Assembly: GCA_947449575.1 (NCBI GenBank)
Contig: CANFRV010000020.1
Span: 1 to 64,000, forward strand
DNA length: 64,000 nt
Reading direction: 5' to 3'
Source of the DNA: Flavobacteriales bacterium
GTDB lineage: Bacteria > Bacteroidota > Bacteroidia > Flavobacteriales_D > Crocinitomicaceae
Shown: positions 17,166 to 26,806 of the stretch, piece by piece
Numbering within the stretch: the stretch's first letter is position 1
Layout of the letters: each line of letters starts with the position of its first letter
Program-made: the position numbers and the translations under genes
The notes under the pieces: model-generated
Told to the model about the DNA's origin: nothing
Database searches by the model: none
Seen by the model: the letters and a program-made list of their open reading frames with translations, nothing else

Positions 17166-18290
17166 ATGTCATTCAATCATACAAGTTTTAATACCAAAGA
17201 TCAAAATATTCCAGTTTTGAATAGTAATCCAATTTCTTTTGAATCAAAAGTCTTCAAATTATCAACGCCTTTTATTACAGAAGGTCAAAAGGAATTAAAA
17301 AATATACAAGTTACGTATCATACGTATGGTGAATATATTCCCGGTAAAAGTAAAGTCATTTGGGCTTGTCACGCATTAACGGGAAATAGCGACGTGTTTG
17401 ATTGGTGGCAAGGATTGTTTGGAGAAAATGCTTTTTTCAATCCTAAAGATTTTTTCATCGTTTGCGCAAATGTTCTAGGTTCTTGTTATGGTACAACAGG
17501 GCCAGAGCATAGCGGGGAGAATGGTGATCCGTTATTGAATAATTTCCCATTGATAACGCCTCGAGATATGGCGCGTTTACACGATCTTTTAAGAAACCAT
17601 ATCGGTGTGGCAAGTGTTAATACGCTAATAGGAGCTTCTTTAGGAGGACAACAAGCATTAGAATGGGCGATAGAGGAGCCAAAAATAATTGAAAACTTAA
17701 TTTTGATTGCTACCAATGCCAGACATTCAGCATTTGGAATTGCTTTTAATGAATCTCAAAGGTTAGCAATATATGGTGATCCAACGTATGGGAAAGGAGA
17801 AATTGGGGATGCTAAAAATGGTTTGGCGATTGCAAGAAGTATTGCTATGCTTAGTTATCGCTCTTATTCAGGGTATGAGAAAACACAAGCGGAGCAAGAT
17901 GATGCGCTAACGGATGGATTTAAAGCCAGCTCATACCAAAGATATCAAGGAGATAAATTAGCAAAAAGATTTAATGCATATTCATACATTACACTTAGTA
18001 AAGCAATGGATTCTCACAATGTGGGACGTGGAAGAGAATCCATCCAAAAAGCATTGAGTTTAGTGGAGGCAAAAACCTTAGTAGTTGGAATAGATTCTGA
18101 TTCATTATTTCCAATTTCTGAACAGTATTTTTTAAAAGAGTCTATTTCCTCCGCTAAATTCGCTATGATTTCATCTGATTTCGGTCATGACGGCTTTTTA
18201 GTTGAAAATACGCAATTAGTAAATATCATTAGTGATTTCTTATACAATCAATTTAAAAAACATTTACCAACAACATTTAAAAAAAAATAA
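17166..18290 (+). CDS. metX: Homoserine O-acetyltransferase
   Basis: Acylates homoserine, the first committed step of methionine synthesis. The protein has the alpha/beta-hydrolase MetX layout: THYTYGE-like start of the core (VTYHTYGEY), ACHALTGN, GTTGPEH, the nucleophile elbow GASLGGQQ with Ser158, and the late Asp (GIDSDSLFP) and His (FGHDGFL). I choose ATG 17166 (374 residues, MSFNHTSF) over an upstream in-frame TTG at 17145. It is the first full gene after the SAM-I riboswitch and lies 10 bases before homoserine dehydrogenase. Acetyl rather than succinyl specificity is inferred from the family. Confidence 0.92.
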   Translation: MSFNHTSFNTKDQNIPVLNSNPISFESKVFKLSTPFITEGQKELKNIQVTYHTYGEYIPGKSKVIWACHALTGNSDVFDWWQGLFGENAFFNPKDFFIVCANVLGSCYGTTGPEHSGENGDPLLNNFPLITPRDMARLHDLLRNHIGVASVNTLIGASLGGQQALEWAIEEPKIIENLILIATNARHSAFGIAFNESQRLAIYGDPTYGKGEIGDAKNGLAIARSIAMLSYRSYSGYEKTQAEQDDALTDGFKASSYQRYQGDKLAKRFNAYSYITLSKAMDSHNVGRGRESIQKALSLVEAKTLVVGIDSDSLFPISEQYFLKESISSAKFAMISSDFGHDGFLVENTQLVNIISDFLYNQFKKHLPTTFKKK

Positions 18291-18300
18291 AAAGTAGAAA

Positions 18301-19545
18301 ATGAGAAAGCAATTAACAATAGGATTATTCGGATTTGGCTGCGTTGGAGCAGGTTTATATGAAGTATTAAATCAATCTAATTTATTAGATGCGAAAATAA
18401 AACGAATCGTTGTAAAAGATCCAACAAAAAAAAGGACCTTGAGTGCTGATTTTTTTGGATTTGAAGCTTCCGAAATATTAAATGATTCTGAAATTAATTT
18501 AGTAGTTGAATTAATTAATAATAGCGATGATGCCCTAGAAATTGTGAGGGAAGCGTTGTCAAAAGGGAAGCATGTTGTATCAGCAAACAAGAAGTTAATC
18601 GCAGAGCATTTAGATGAATTGATTCAATTAGCGAAAGAAAATAAGGTTTCTTTTTTATATGAAGCATCTGTTGGAGGCTCGATTCCAATTATTAGAAATT
18701 TGGAGGAATATTACAATAATGATTCTCTTTCTTCCGTGCAAGGGATTGTCAATGGAACAACCAATTATATTTTGACACAGGCGAATTATGGGGTTTCCTA
18801 TGATGATGCTTTAGCAAAAGCGCAAGAGTTGGGTTTTGCAGAGTTGGATCCAACGTTGGATGTTGACGGTTTTGATTCGAAATATAAATTGACGTTATTG
18901 ATAAAACATGCATTTGGTACTTCTGTTAATCCGGGCAATTTGTTCAATTATGGAATTCGTCAAGTTAAACCGCAAGATGTTTCATACGCGTCTGAAAAAG
19001 GATATCGAATTAAATTGTTTGCGCGTGCTGAAAAAGTAGGGAACAAAATAGTTGGTTTTGTCGCTCCACATTTTATTAATAGTGTTCATCCAGCGTATCA
19101 GGTTGATAATGAATTTAATGCAGTGATTGTGGAGGCTTTGTTTTCAGATAAACAATTATTTTTCGGGAAAGGAGCAGGAAGTTTTCCTACAGCAAGTGCA
19201 GTTCTTTCTGATATTTCCGCCATTCAATTTGAGTATCAATATGAATACAGAAAAGCAGTGAAGGATGCGACACCAACGTACACAGATGATTTTTTCTTAA
19301 GAATCTATTTAGCTTCTAATTCATTAGATAAAATTAATGAGATCCCCTTTTACAAAATAGACGAGGTGTTTCAAAGTTCTAATTATAGTTTTCAAACAGG
19401 CTGGGTGAAATTTAGTGATTTGAAGAAAATTGATTTTAATAATGAATCAAATTTATTTTTTGCAGTTTTACCAGATGCATTTGCGGACGAATATGAAGTA
19501 GAGAAGGTGATAAATAAGAGTAAATTTGTTGTCAGTGAATTTTAA
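18301..19545 (+). CDS. hom: Homoserine dehydrogenase
   Basis: Reduces aspartate semialdehyde to homoserine, the shared precursor of threonine and methionine. The 414-residue protein has the N-terminal dinucleotide-binding motif GLFGFGCVGAGLYE, the VSANKKLI segment, the catalytic region SVGGSIPIIRNLEEY with VNGTTNYIL, and AELDPTLDVDGFDSKYKL. The C-terminal 90 residues start FFLRIYLAS and resemble an ACT domain that has diverged. It is in the SAM-controlled operon right after metX, so homoserine supply here is tied to methionine demand. There is no fused aspartokinase. Confidence 0.93.
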   Translation: MRKQLTIGLFGFGCVGAGLYEVLNQSNLLDAKIKRIVVKDPTKKRTLSADFFGFEASEILNDSEINLVVELINNSDDALEIVREALSKGKHVVSANKKLIAEHLDELIQLAKENKVSFLYEASVGGSIPIIRNLEEYYNNDSLSSVQGIVNGTTNYILTQANYGVSYDDALAKAQELGFAELDPTLDVDGFDSKYKLTLLIKHAFGTSVNPGNLFNYGIRQVKPQDVSYASEKGYRIKLFARAEKVGNKIVGFVAPHFINSVHPAYQVDNEFNAVIVEALFSDKQLFFGKGAGSFPTASAVLSDISAIQFEYQYEYRKAVKDATPTYTDDFFLRIYLASNSLDKINEIPFYKIDEVFQSSNYSFQTGWVKFSDLKKIDFNNESNLFFAVLPDAFADEYEVEKVINKSKFVVSEF

Positions 19546-19567
19546 ACTAGAAGTTTAATATAATAGT

Positions 19568-19978
19568 ATGAGCCTAGAATTAATTAGAGTAGAAGAGCCT
19601 TTTGTTTTTGAATTAAGAAATGAAGAAGGCGTTGTTTGTGGAATTGATGCAAGCCCAGCGATTGGAGGCAAAGGAAAGGGGTTTCGTCCAATGGAATTAA
19701 TGGCAGGCTCTTTAGCAGGATGCGCTTCTATTGATGTGCTCTTAATTTTAAAAAAACAGCGTATTATCCCCACTCATTTCACGATAAAAATTGAAACGAA
19801 AAGAGTGGATGCGATTCCTTCTTATTTTGAGGAAATAAAATTAATTTTTGAAGTGAATAGGGATGTCCCAGTAGAAAAATTAGAGAAAGCAATTGACTTG
19901 ACATTGAAAAAATATTGTTCCGTCTCTGCCTCTTTAAAAGAAGAAGTAAAGATCATCTTTGAAGTGAAATATAGTTAA
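19568..19978 (+). CDS. OsmC family protein in the methionine operon
   Basis: A 136-residue OsmC/Ohr superfamily protein. The two conserved reactive cysteines are visible: Cys52 in AGSLAGCASIDVL and Cys117 in KKYCSVSASL. Family members reduce organic peroxides or hydroperoxides with these thiols, though many are uncharacterised. It is wedged between homoserine dehydrogenase (22 bases) and the sulfhydrylase (11 bases), so it must be co-transcribed under the SAM riboswitch. That placement suggests a link to sulfur or thiol chemistry, which is inference only. Confidence 0.88.
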   Translation: MSLELIRVEEPFVFELRNEEGVVCGIDASPAIGGKGKGFRPMELMAGSLAGCASIDVLLILKKQRIIPTHFTIKIETKRVDAIPSYFEEIKLIFEVNRDVPVEKLEKAIDLTLKKYCSVSASLKEEVKIIFEVKYS

Positions 19979-19989
19979 AAAAAATAGAA

Positions 19990-21147
19990 ATGAATCAAGA
20001 AACTCAAGCAATTCGAATCCAAGCCGAGCGCTCTCAATACAAAGAACATTCTGTCCCGCTTTATTTAACTAGCAGTTATGCTTTTGATGATGCGGAAGAA
20101 ATGCGTGCATTATTTGCGGAAGAAAAGGATGGGAATATTTATTCACGTTACTCCAATCCAAATGTTCAGGAATTAATAGATAAAATGTGTGCTCTTGAAA
20201 AATCAGAAGATGGATGGGCGACAGCATCAGGAATGGCTGCTGTTTATACTGTTTTTGCATCCTTGTTGAGCGCAGGTGATCACATTGTTTCTTGTCGTTC
20301 TGTTTTTGGATCAACTCATAGATTGTTAACGGAGTTTTTACCAAGGTGGAATATTACTTCTACGTACGTTGATTTTGATCAATACGACGAGTATGCGCAA
20401 GTAATTCAAGAAAATACGAAACTTGTTTACATCGAAACACCTTCAAATCCTGGTTTAGATATTATCGACATTGAAAAATTGGCAACTATTTGTAAAAATA
20501 AAAATGTGCTTCTAATCGTTGATAATTGTTTTGCAACACCTATAATACAGCAACCTATTTTGTTTGGAGCAGACATCGTTATTCATTCAGCTACTAAATA
20601 TATTGATGGGCAAGGAAGAACATTAGGCGGAATTATTTTATCTACCAAAGAAATTATCAATAAAGTAGAAGCTTTTGCAAAGCAAACAGGACCTTGTTTA
20701 AGTCCTTTTAATGCATGGGTTCTTTCCAAATCGATTGAGCTGCTTCCTTTAAGAATGGAAAGACATTCTTCAAACGCATTAAGTATTGCAAAAAAGTTAG
20801 AAGAAAATAACCACGTTAAATGGGTGAAGTATCCTCATTTGAAAAGTCATCCTCAATATGAAATTGCCAAAAAACAAATGAAATGGGGTGGGGGAATAGT
20901 GACTTTTGAAATTGAAGGTGGACTGCAAGCTGGGCGAAATTTTTTAGATAAATTACAACTATTTTCATTGACAGCAAATCTAGGAGATACAAGAAGTATC
21001 GCGACTCACCCCGCATCAACAACCCATTCAAAATTATCCTCCGCGCAAAGGGAAGAAGTAGGTATTTCTGATGGTTTAATTAGATTATCAATAGGTTTAG
21101 AATCTTTGGAAGATATATGGATGGATGTGGAGCAAGCGTTGAAATGA
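19990..21147 (+). CDS. metZ: O-acyl-homoserine sulfhydrylase (PLP enzyme)
   Basis: PLP-dependent enzyme that makes homocysteine from an O-acyl-homoserine and sulfide. The 385 residues show the Cys/Met metabolism family motifs: YSRYSNPNV, ATASGMAAV, YIETPSNPGLD, VDNCFATP, the PLP-binding SATKYIDGQGR with Lys203, and the C-terminal SLTANLGDTRSIATHPAST and RLSIGLESLEDI. With metX in the same operon, O-acetylhomoserine is the likely substrate, although the sequence resembles proteins named O-succinylhomoserine sulfhydrylase (metZ). It closes the riboswitch operon; no terminator hairpin is obvious after it. Confidence 0.88.
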   Translation: MNQETQAIRIQAERSQYKEHSVPLYLTSSYAFDDAEEMRALFAEEKDGNIYSRYSNPNVQELIDKMCALEKSEDGWATASGMAAVYTVFASLLSAGDHIVSCRSVFGSTHRLLTEFLPRWNITSTYVDFDQYDEYAQVIQENTKLVYIETPSNPGLDIIDIEKLATICKNKNVLLIVDNCFATPIIQQPILFGADIVIHSATKYIDGQGRTLGGIILSTKEIINKVEAFAKQTGPCLSPFNAWVLSKSIELLPLRMERHSSNALSIAKKLEENNHVKWVKYPHLKSHPQYEIAKKQMKWGGGIVTFEIEGGLQAGRNFLDKLQLFSLTANLGDTRSIATHPASTTHSKLSSAQREEVGISDGLIRLSIGLESLEDIWMDVEQALK

Positions 21148-21221
21148 GAAAATAAATACTTTTTTTCAAATAATTACAGATTAGAAAGAATTAGTTCAAC
21201 TAATTTATGTATTTTTGATTA

Positions 21222-22037
21222 ATGATTCGATTTTTTCTTTTATGCTTAGTTTTTTCAACTACTTCAAATCTTTCTAGCCAAAGTTTTTTATCTGTAGGAT
21301 CACGGTCAAACGCATTGGCAAATGCTTCCGTTGCTTTGTCAGATTGTTGGGCTTACCATCATAATCCAGGTGCACTCGCTGCTGTTGTTACCTCTGAAAT
21401 TGGATGTAGCTATGGAAATCGCTTTTTTCTGAAAGAACTTCAAAATCAAGGCTTGGTGTATGTTCAGCCGATAAAGATTGGGGTTATTTCTTTTGGGGCT
21501 CAACTATATGGGCTAGATATATATCGGGCTAGTCGAATTGGCGGAGGGTATAGTTTGAAATTATCGGATAATTTATTTGTCGGCGTTCAAATGAATTATC
21601 AACGTTTGCATCTTTCGTCTAATTACGGCACGAAAAATTCGGTCACTGCAGAAGCGGGAGTGTATTTTAAGTTAACGAATGAGTGGAAAATAGGAGTGAG
21701 TGTTTTTAATCTTGCACGAGCTAAACTATCTCTCTTTGAAAATGAAAGAAGTCCAACTGTTATGAGATTGGGAGCGGTTTACCAATTCTCAAAAAAAGCA
21801 TTATTTGCTATTGAGATAGAAAAAAATGTAAATTATTTTCCACGATTAAAAGGTGCTATTGAATACATTCCAGGTAAAAATTTCTATTTACGAGGAGGAA
21901 TTGCAACGCAACCCATTGAGTTTACCTTTGGCTTCGGATATGTTTTCAAGGTTTTTCAATTTGATATTGGCTCTTCCTATCAGCAAGTAGTAGGTTGGTC
22001 ACCCCATTTTTCATTGGCTTATAAATTGAAAAAATGA
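21222..22037 (+). CDS. PorV/PorQ-like outer-membrane barrel protein
   Basis: A 271-residue exported protein. The signal peptide ends around residue 19 (NLSSQS) and is followed by VGSRSNALANASVALSD, then AYHHNPGALA, the start of PorV/PorQ and FadL-like barrels of Bacteroidota. The remaining sequence alternates amphipathic strands and ends in a strand (FSLAYKLKK). PorV and PorQ belong to the T9SS attachment machinery, but this relation is too distant to claim that role here. The stop overlaps the start of the next gene by four bases (ATGA), indicating translational coupling. Confidence 0.7.
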   Translation: MIRFFLLCLVFSTTSNLSSQSFLSVGSRSNALANASVALSDCWAYHHNPGALAAVVTSEIGCSYGNRFFLKELQNQGLVYVQPIKIGVISFGAQLYGLDIYRASRIGGGYSLKLSDNLFVGVQMNYQRLHLSSNYGTKNSVTAEAGVYFKLTNEWKIGVSVFNLARAKLSLFENERSPTVMRLGAVYQFSKKALFAIEIEKNVNYFPRLKGAIEYIPGKNFYLRGGIATQPIEFTFGFGYVFKVFQFDIGSSYQQVVGWSPHFSLAYKLKK

Positions 22038-24100
22038 CCAAGTTTAGAGTATGTATTTCTTTTTTTGTTTTTCTACCTTTTCAATTTTTTCCCCAAGAAA
22101 AAACCGATATAATTCAGCAGAGGATTGAATTTATTGGGGAGCAAGCTGGGCAGGAAGAAATCGATCTGACGACCATTTTAGATCAGTTAAATTATTACTT
22201 TGAGCATCCTTTGAATTTAAATTTTGCTTCGTATGAGGATCTTGAAAATTTAGGCCTCTTGAACGAATTTCAAATTAAAAATTTACTGCTTCATATTCAA
22301 ATGAATGGAAAATTAATAGTTATTTATGAACTTCAAAGCTTAAAATTCTGGGATTTGGGGACCATACAGTTACTTTTACCTTTCGTGAAAGTGGATGATA
22401 AATTAGACCAAGTGCATGTCGGATTAAAAGAAGCCTTGAAATATGGTGATTTTGAAACTTTTACGCGATTTCAAACAACTATTCAAAACAAACATGGATA
22501 TTCTGCTGTTCCTGATTCGATTAAAAAACAAAATAGTTCCTATTATTGGGGAAATAAGGATCATTATTATGCAAGAATGCGCTATTCGTATAGAACTAAT
22601 TTTAGCATTGGAGTTACCGCCGATAAAGATCCGGGAGAACAATTTTTTAAAGGTAGCGAATCGACTGGATTTGATTTTTATTCACTTCATGCTTTTTATA
22701 AAGGAGGTAAATATCTCAAAGCTATTGCACTGGGAGATTATCAAATTCAGATTGGTCAAGGTCTTAATGTTTGGTCAGGTTATGCGTTTGGGAAGTCATC
22801 TGATGTCACAAATATTAAAAAGTCAGCCAATCCAATTCGACCGTATACTTCTGTTGACGAATCTCGATTCATGCGAGGAGCAGCAATCGATTTAGGGTAT
22901 AAAAGGTTTTCTCTGACCAGCTTTGCATCTTGTAAAAAGATTGATGCTACCATTTCTTCTGATACTTTGGCGAATGAAATAGATTATATTTCTTCTCTTC
23001 AAGTGACTGGACTCCATCGCACGTCATCTGAAATAGCAAGGAAAAATGGGATACTTGAAAAAATGATTGGAGCAAATTTACGATATCGAACAAGAGATTT
23101 TCAGCTGGGAATTGCCACTATTTATCAAGGATATGATCGAATGTATACAAAAGAATTTTTTCCCTATAATCAATTTGATTTCAGAGGAAAGGACTTAATA
23201 AGTGTAAGTGCCGATTATAATTGGATTTTGAAAAATGTGAATTTTTTTGGTGAAATTGCTAGATCATCTAATTCATTTTCGCAATTGCATGGTGTGTTAA
23301 TAGCTGTAGACCCAAGAGTTTCAGTGAGTGCGCTTTATAGAAATTATAATCGCGGATATCAAACATTTTACAATAATGGATTTTCAGAAGGCAGTAATAC
23401 CCAAAATGAAAATGGAATCTATGTTGGTTGGAAAGTAAGGATTTCAAACTCACTTTCATTCAATTCCTACATGGATTTCTTTGCATTTCCATGGTTGAAA
23501 TACCTAGTTAATCAACCCTCAAAAGGCCATGAATTTTTATCTCAATTAACCTATAAACCAAGTAAAACAATTGAGATTTATGGTCGTTTTAGAGAACAAT
23601 TGAGAGAAAAAAATAGTCGAAATTCAGATGGGACCATTGTAGAAATAGAAGAGGTAGTGCAAAGAAATTATAGATTTAATTTATCATACGCAATTTCAGA
23701 AGCATTTACACTCAAAAGTAGAATCGAATATGTTACCGTTCATCGAAAAAGTAATCTTCCTGAAAATGGAATTGTTATACTGCAAGATATTCAATTCAGG
23801 CCAAAATCTTCTCCTTTTGATGTTTCTTTAAGATATGTACTTTTTCAAACGGATAGTTATGATTCTAGGATTTATTCATTTGAATCAAATGCGTTGTATG
23901 TATATTCAATTCCTGCATACTACTATCAGGGCTCTCGCGCATACTGCATGATTCGCTATTCTTTCCTAAAGAATTTTGATGTATGGATAAAATATGGAAC
24001 TAATATCTACAATAATCGAAAATCAATTGGCACTGGACTTGAGGAAATTAAAGGAAATGTAAAATCTGATATCACAATTCAACTGCGAATGAAATTATAA
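22034..24100 (+). CDS. Helix-hairpin-helix and beta-barrel outer-membrane protein
   Basis: A 688-residue exported protein with a signal peptide (about 1-20). The N-terminal 120 residues contain repeated helix-hairpin-helix-like segments (LNLNFASYEDLENLGLL, IYELQSLKFWDLGTIQLLLPF), and the rest is rich in amphipathic strands typical of an outer-membrane barrel, ending DITIQLRMKL. Bacteroidota encode many such proteins, and I know of no assigned function. Its start overlaps the PorV/PorQ-like gene by four bases, so the pair are likely partners. It ends only nine bases from the convergent T9SS gene. Confidence 0.7.
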   Translation: MTKFRVCISFFVFLPFQFFPQEKTDIIQQRIEFIGEQAGQEEIDLTTILDQLNYYFEHPLNLNFASYEDLENLGLLNEFQIKNLLLHIQMNGKLIVIYELQSLKFWDLGTIQLLLPFVKVDDKLDQVHVGLKEALKYGDFETFTRFQTTIQNKHGYSAVPDSIKKQNSSYYWGNKDHYYARMRYSYRTNFSIGVTADKDPGEQFFKGSESTGFDFYSLHAFYKGGKYLKAIALGDYQIQIGQGLNVWSGYAFGKSSDVTNIKKSANPIRPYTSVDESRFMRGAAIDLGYKRFSLTSFASCKKIDATISSDTLANEIDYISSLQVTGLHRTSSEIARKNGILEKMIGANLRYRTRDFQLGIATIYQGYDRMYTKEFFPYNQFDFRGKDLISVSADYNWILKNVNFFGEIARSSNSFSQLHGVLIAVDPRVSVSALYRNYNRGYQTFYNNGFSEGSNTQNENGIYVGWKVRISNSLSFNSYMDFFAFPWLKYLVNQPSKGHEFLSQLTYKPSKTIEIYGRFREQLREKNSRNSDGTIVEIEEVVQRNYRFNLSYAISEAFTLKSRIEYVTVHRKSNLPENGIVILQDIQFRPKSSPFDVSLRYVLFQTDSYDSRIYSFESNALYVYSIPAYYYQGSRAYCMIRYSFLKNFDVWIKYGTNIYNNRKSIGTGLEEIKGNVKSDITIQLRMKL

Positions 24101-24109
24101 TTCTTGGTC

Positions 24110-26806
24110 TTATCTTATTAAATTGATACTACCAATAAATGGCCTTTTTTTGTCTGAATATAAATCTTTGACACTTGCGGTCCAACTGTAAACTCCATCG
24201 CTTACTAGTCGTCCCTGATAGGATCCATCCCATTCAGCATGCACGTCATTCGTTTCCCAGATTATTTCTCCCCAGCGATTAAAGATGTATAATTTGAATT
24301 GTGATTCATCGATCCCTTGCACGAATATCTTCCAATTTTGATTAAACTCATTTCCATCTGGCGTAAAAGCGGTTGGTGCATATAGTATTACATCTGAAAT
24401 TACATGTAATTCATGTGTAATCGAATCAGTGCATCCTAATGCAGTGTTGACCGATAAGGTGATTGGGTAATCGTCAATAATACCATCAGGGAAAATAAAG
24501 GTAGGATTTTGACTACTACTTGTTGTAACGCTTGATTCCGGAGAATACCATTGCCAGCTTACAACATCATTGGATGAGGTTTCTTGCATTTGTACCGTTG
24601 TTTCAAAAATAGTAGTTGGATTTGAATTGATAGTGAAATCTGCTGTGGGTTTAGGTTTTGCAGTTATTAATCCCACGAAAGAAGAAGTATAAATACAATT
24701 ATGAATGGATGTGATAGTGGTAGTGATAGTATATGGATTTGCCGTACTGTAATAGTGAGATGTAGAATCGGTAAAGTTTTCTAAAGTCGAAGTGTTATCA
24801 CCAAAATCAAAATCTGTTGAGATGATATCTGATGCAGGACTTGATGTATTTATGAATTCAAATTTTGCAGGCGCACATTTTTCAACTTGATCAGGAATTA
24901 ATGAGGCTGTAATGGTTGGAAAAAAAGTAATCGTCATGCAATCTTGCGCATTTGGAGAACCGCAAACTTCTGTAATCGTTACGCAATAATTGGTGCCCGA
25001 GTTGATTGGATCAACTGTTAAAGAAGAGCCCGTACCTATTATAGTACCATTTTCAGTCCATGTGAATGTATAAGCGGTAGATCCTCCAGTACCAGTAGCA
25101 TTTAACGTAATATTATTTTCAGGACAGATCACAATATCTGGGGTTAATGTGCTGATAGAGAGTGGTGGTGGTTCATTTATAGTACCAGATATCGTTGCTG
25201 TACAACCATTCATATCAGTTACAATTACTGTATTTAATCCTGCTAGTAAGTCTGTCGCAGAATTCGTTGTGGAAAGCGATTGCTGCCAAAAATAAGTATA
25301 TGGCGCTGTCCCTTGATTTACAAGTAATTCCATTATTCCATCATTCCCTGAATTGCAAAGAACATCTTCTTGATTTGCAATAGTTACAATCATTGCAGGA
25401 ATTTCGGTGACAGTTAAAGAAATATCCCCAGTGCACCCGCTCGGCGCCGTAACTGTGCAGGTATATGTACCAGCGCTTAATCCTGTTGCTGTTTCAGTTG
25501 TTTGTGCAAAAGGATCATTCCACAGATAGGTGAGACCAGATGTTGATGGTGTCATAATCGCTTTGGCAGTTCCATTAGCACCGCTAGGGCAAGAAACTTC
25601 TGTGGTTAGCCCGGTAAGTAAAATAGTTGATACCGTAATAATTGCAGATGAAGTAGCTGGACAAAGATCAGCGGTTGTCATTGTAACTGTATATGTTCCA
25701 GCTAATAAACCAGTTATCGTTGAGGATGTTTGCCCATTTGACCAACTATACGTATAAGGTGGCGTACCTGCTGAAGGTATTGCTGTTACTGACCCCGCGC
25801 CTAAATTACAAACATCTGGCGTCATGGTTGTAGTCACTGCTGCGCTTAAAGTCGTTATAAAAGTGGTATCTGAAATACTCGCAATAGCAGCACCGCAAGT
25901 TGTTGCAGTGAGAAAATAACCCGTTGTTCCTGGAGGTGGATTAGACACATTCAATGGTGCTCCACTGATATAAGGGAACGTTTGTCCCAACGTATTTTCC
26001 CATTGCGTAGTAGTTGAAAAAGCAGAGGTAATCGTTTGAAAAGGAACCACTGAAATTGAATAATTGGTAGATGAATTTTGTGTAAATCTTTGCCCATCCA
26101 ATTGTGCTGCCCATGCTGTATTATTTCTTCCAGTAACAACGCTTGCAATCGTTCCAGTAGAATTTTGAATCCCTTGTACAGCTAAACCATTATTCCACGC
26201 GATGCAAAATGATTTATTACTTATAAACATATCAATAAAATTAGATCCTTCATACAAGACAATCGAAGCCGTAAAACAATCTGCTGGCGTTTGACACACA
26301 GAACTGAAATAACTTACATTTTCATAACTAATAACAAATTGTCTATTGGGCGCTGTGCCAATCATCTGATAGGCAAGACCTCCTGCAAAAGGGAAATATA
26401 AATCTTGCCAAGAAAGAGCAATGGAATTCTGAGCGCCAATAGTTGTTGAATTGGGCAGGGTTGTGCAGCTCCAAGGGCAATAACCATTTGCTTGCGTGAT
26501 ATCAAATGTAACTATACCATTACTCCCGATAACAAGTTGATTATAGTTGTTGCCATAAAAATTAAAATTAAAACCAATATTGACAGCCGGACTATATTGG
26601 TCATCGGTGAAAGTTAATAAAGTAGGACTATTTAAATAGATTCCTGAACCAGTTCCTCCAGATCCTCCCGAACATTGAGAAATGTTAACTTGTTGACCAG
26701 GACAAGCAGAAGCATCAATGCCAAGGCAGACATCAATCGCAGGTAACTGCGAAAATAAAGTTGTGGAAAGGAATAGTGAAAAAAGAAATTGTAATACTAA
26801 TTTCAT
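24110..26806 (-). CDS. T9SS type B cargo protein with SprB-like repeats and PKD domain
   Basis: A secreted surface protein of 898 residues. After a signal peptide (about 1-19) comes a beta-rich N-terminal region (30-300), then tandem SprB-like modules, each with PYTYSWSNG or similar and a GLLAGTYTV-type turn (about 325-545), an immunoglobulin-like stretch, a PKD-like domain near FDFGDNTST, and a C-terminal gliding-associated domain (YAPTAFTPDGNEFNQNWKIF to SINLIR). That last domain is the type B signal for T9SS export. It probably acts in adhesion or gliding. The base composition is richer in G+C than its neighbours, as usual for repeat-rich secreted proteins. Confidence 0.9.
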   Translation of the reverse strand: MKLVLQFLFSLFLSTTLFSQLPAIDVCLGIDASACPGQQVNISQCSGGSGGTGSGIYLNSPTLLTFTDDQYSPAVNIGFNFNFYGNNYNQLVIGSNGIVTFDITQANGYCPWSCTTLPNSTTIGAQNSIALSWQDLYFPFAGGLAYQMIGTAPNRQFVISYENVSYFSSVCQTPADCFTASIVLYEGSNFIDMFISNKSFCIAWNNGLAVQGIQNSTGTIASVVTGRNNTAWAAQLDGQRFTQNSSTNYSISVVPFQTITSAFSTTTQWENTLGQTFPYISGAPLNVSNPPPGTTGYFLTATTCGAAIASISDTTFITTLSAAVTTTMTPDVCNLGAGSVTAIPSAGTPPYTYSWSNGQTSSTITGLLAGTYTVTMTTADLCPATSSAIITVSTILLTGLTTEVSCPSGANGTAKAIMTPSTSGLTYLWNDPFAQTTETATGLSAGTYTCTVTAPSGCTGDISLTVTEIPAMIVTIANQEDVLCNSGNDGIMELLVNQGTAPYTYFWQQSLSTTNSATDLLAGLNTVIVTDMNGCTATISGTINEPPPLSISTLTPDIVICPENNITLNATGTGGSTAYTFTWTENGTIIGTGSSLTVDPINSGTNYCVTITEVCGSPNAQDCMTITFFPTITASLIPDQVEKCAPAKFEFINTSSPASDIISTDFDFGDNTSTLENFTDSTSHYYSTANPYTITTTITSIHNCIYTSSFVGLITAKPKPTADFTINSNPTTIFETTVQMQETSSNDVVSWQWYSPESSVTTSSSQNPTFIFPDGIIDDYPITLSVNTALGCTDSITHELHVISDVILYAPTAFTPDGNEFNQNWKIFVQGIDESQFKLYIFNRWGEIIWETNDVHAEWDGSYQGRLVSDGVYSWTASVKDLYSDKKRPFIGSINLIR

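Noticed and set aside
24110-26806. Open frames antisense to the T9SS protein (for example 25530-25757)
   Set aside because: They mirror the repeat-rich coding strand and have no independent start context or family resemblance.
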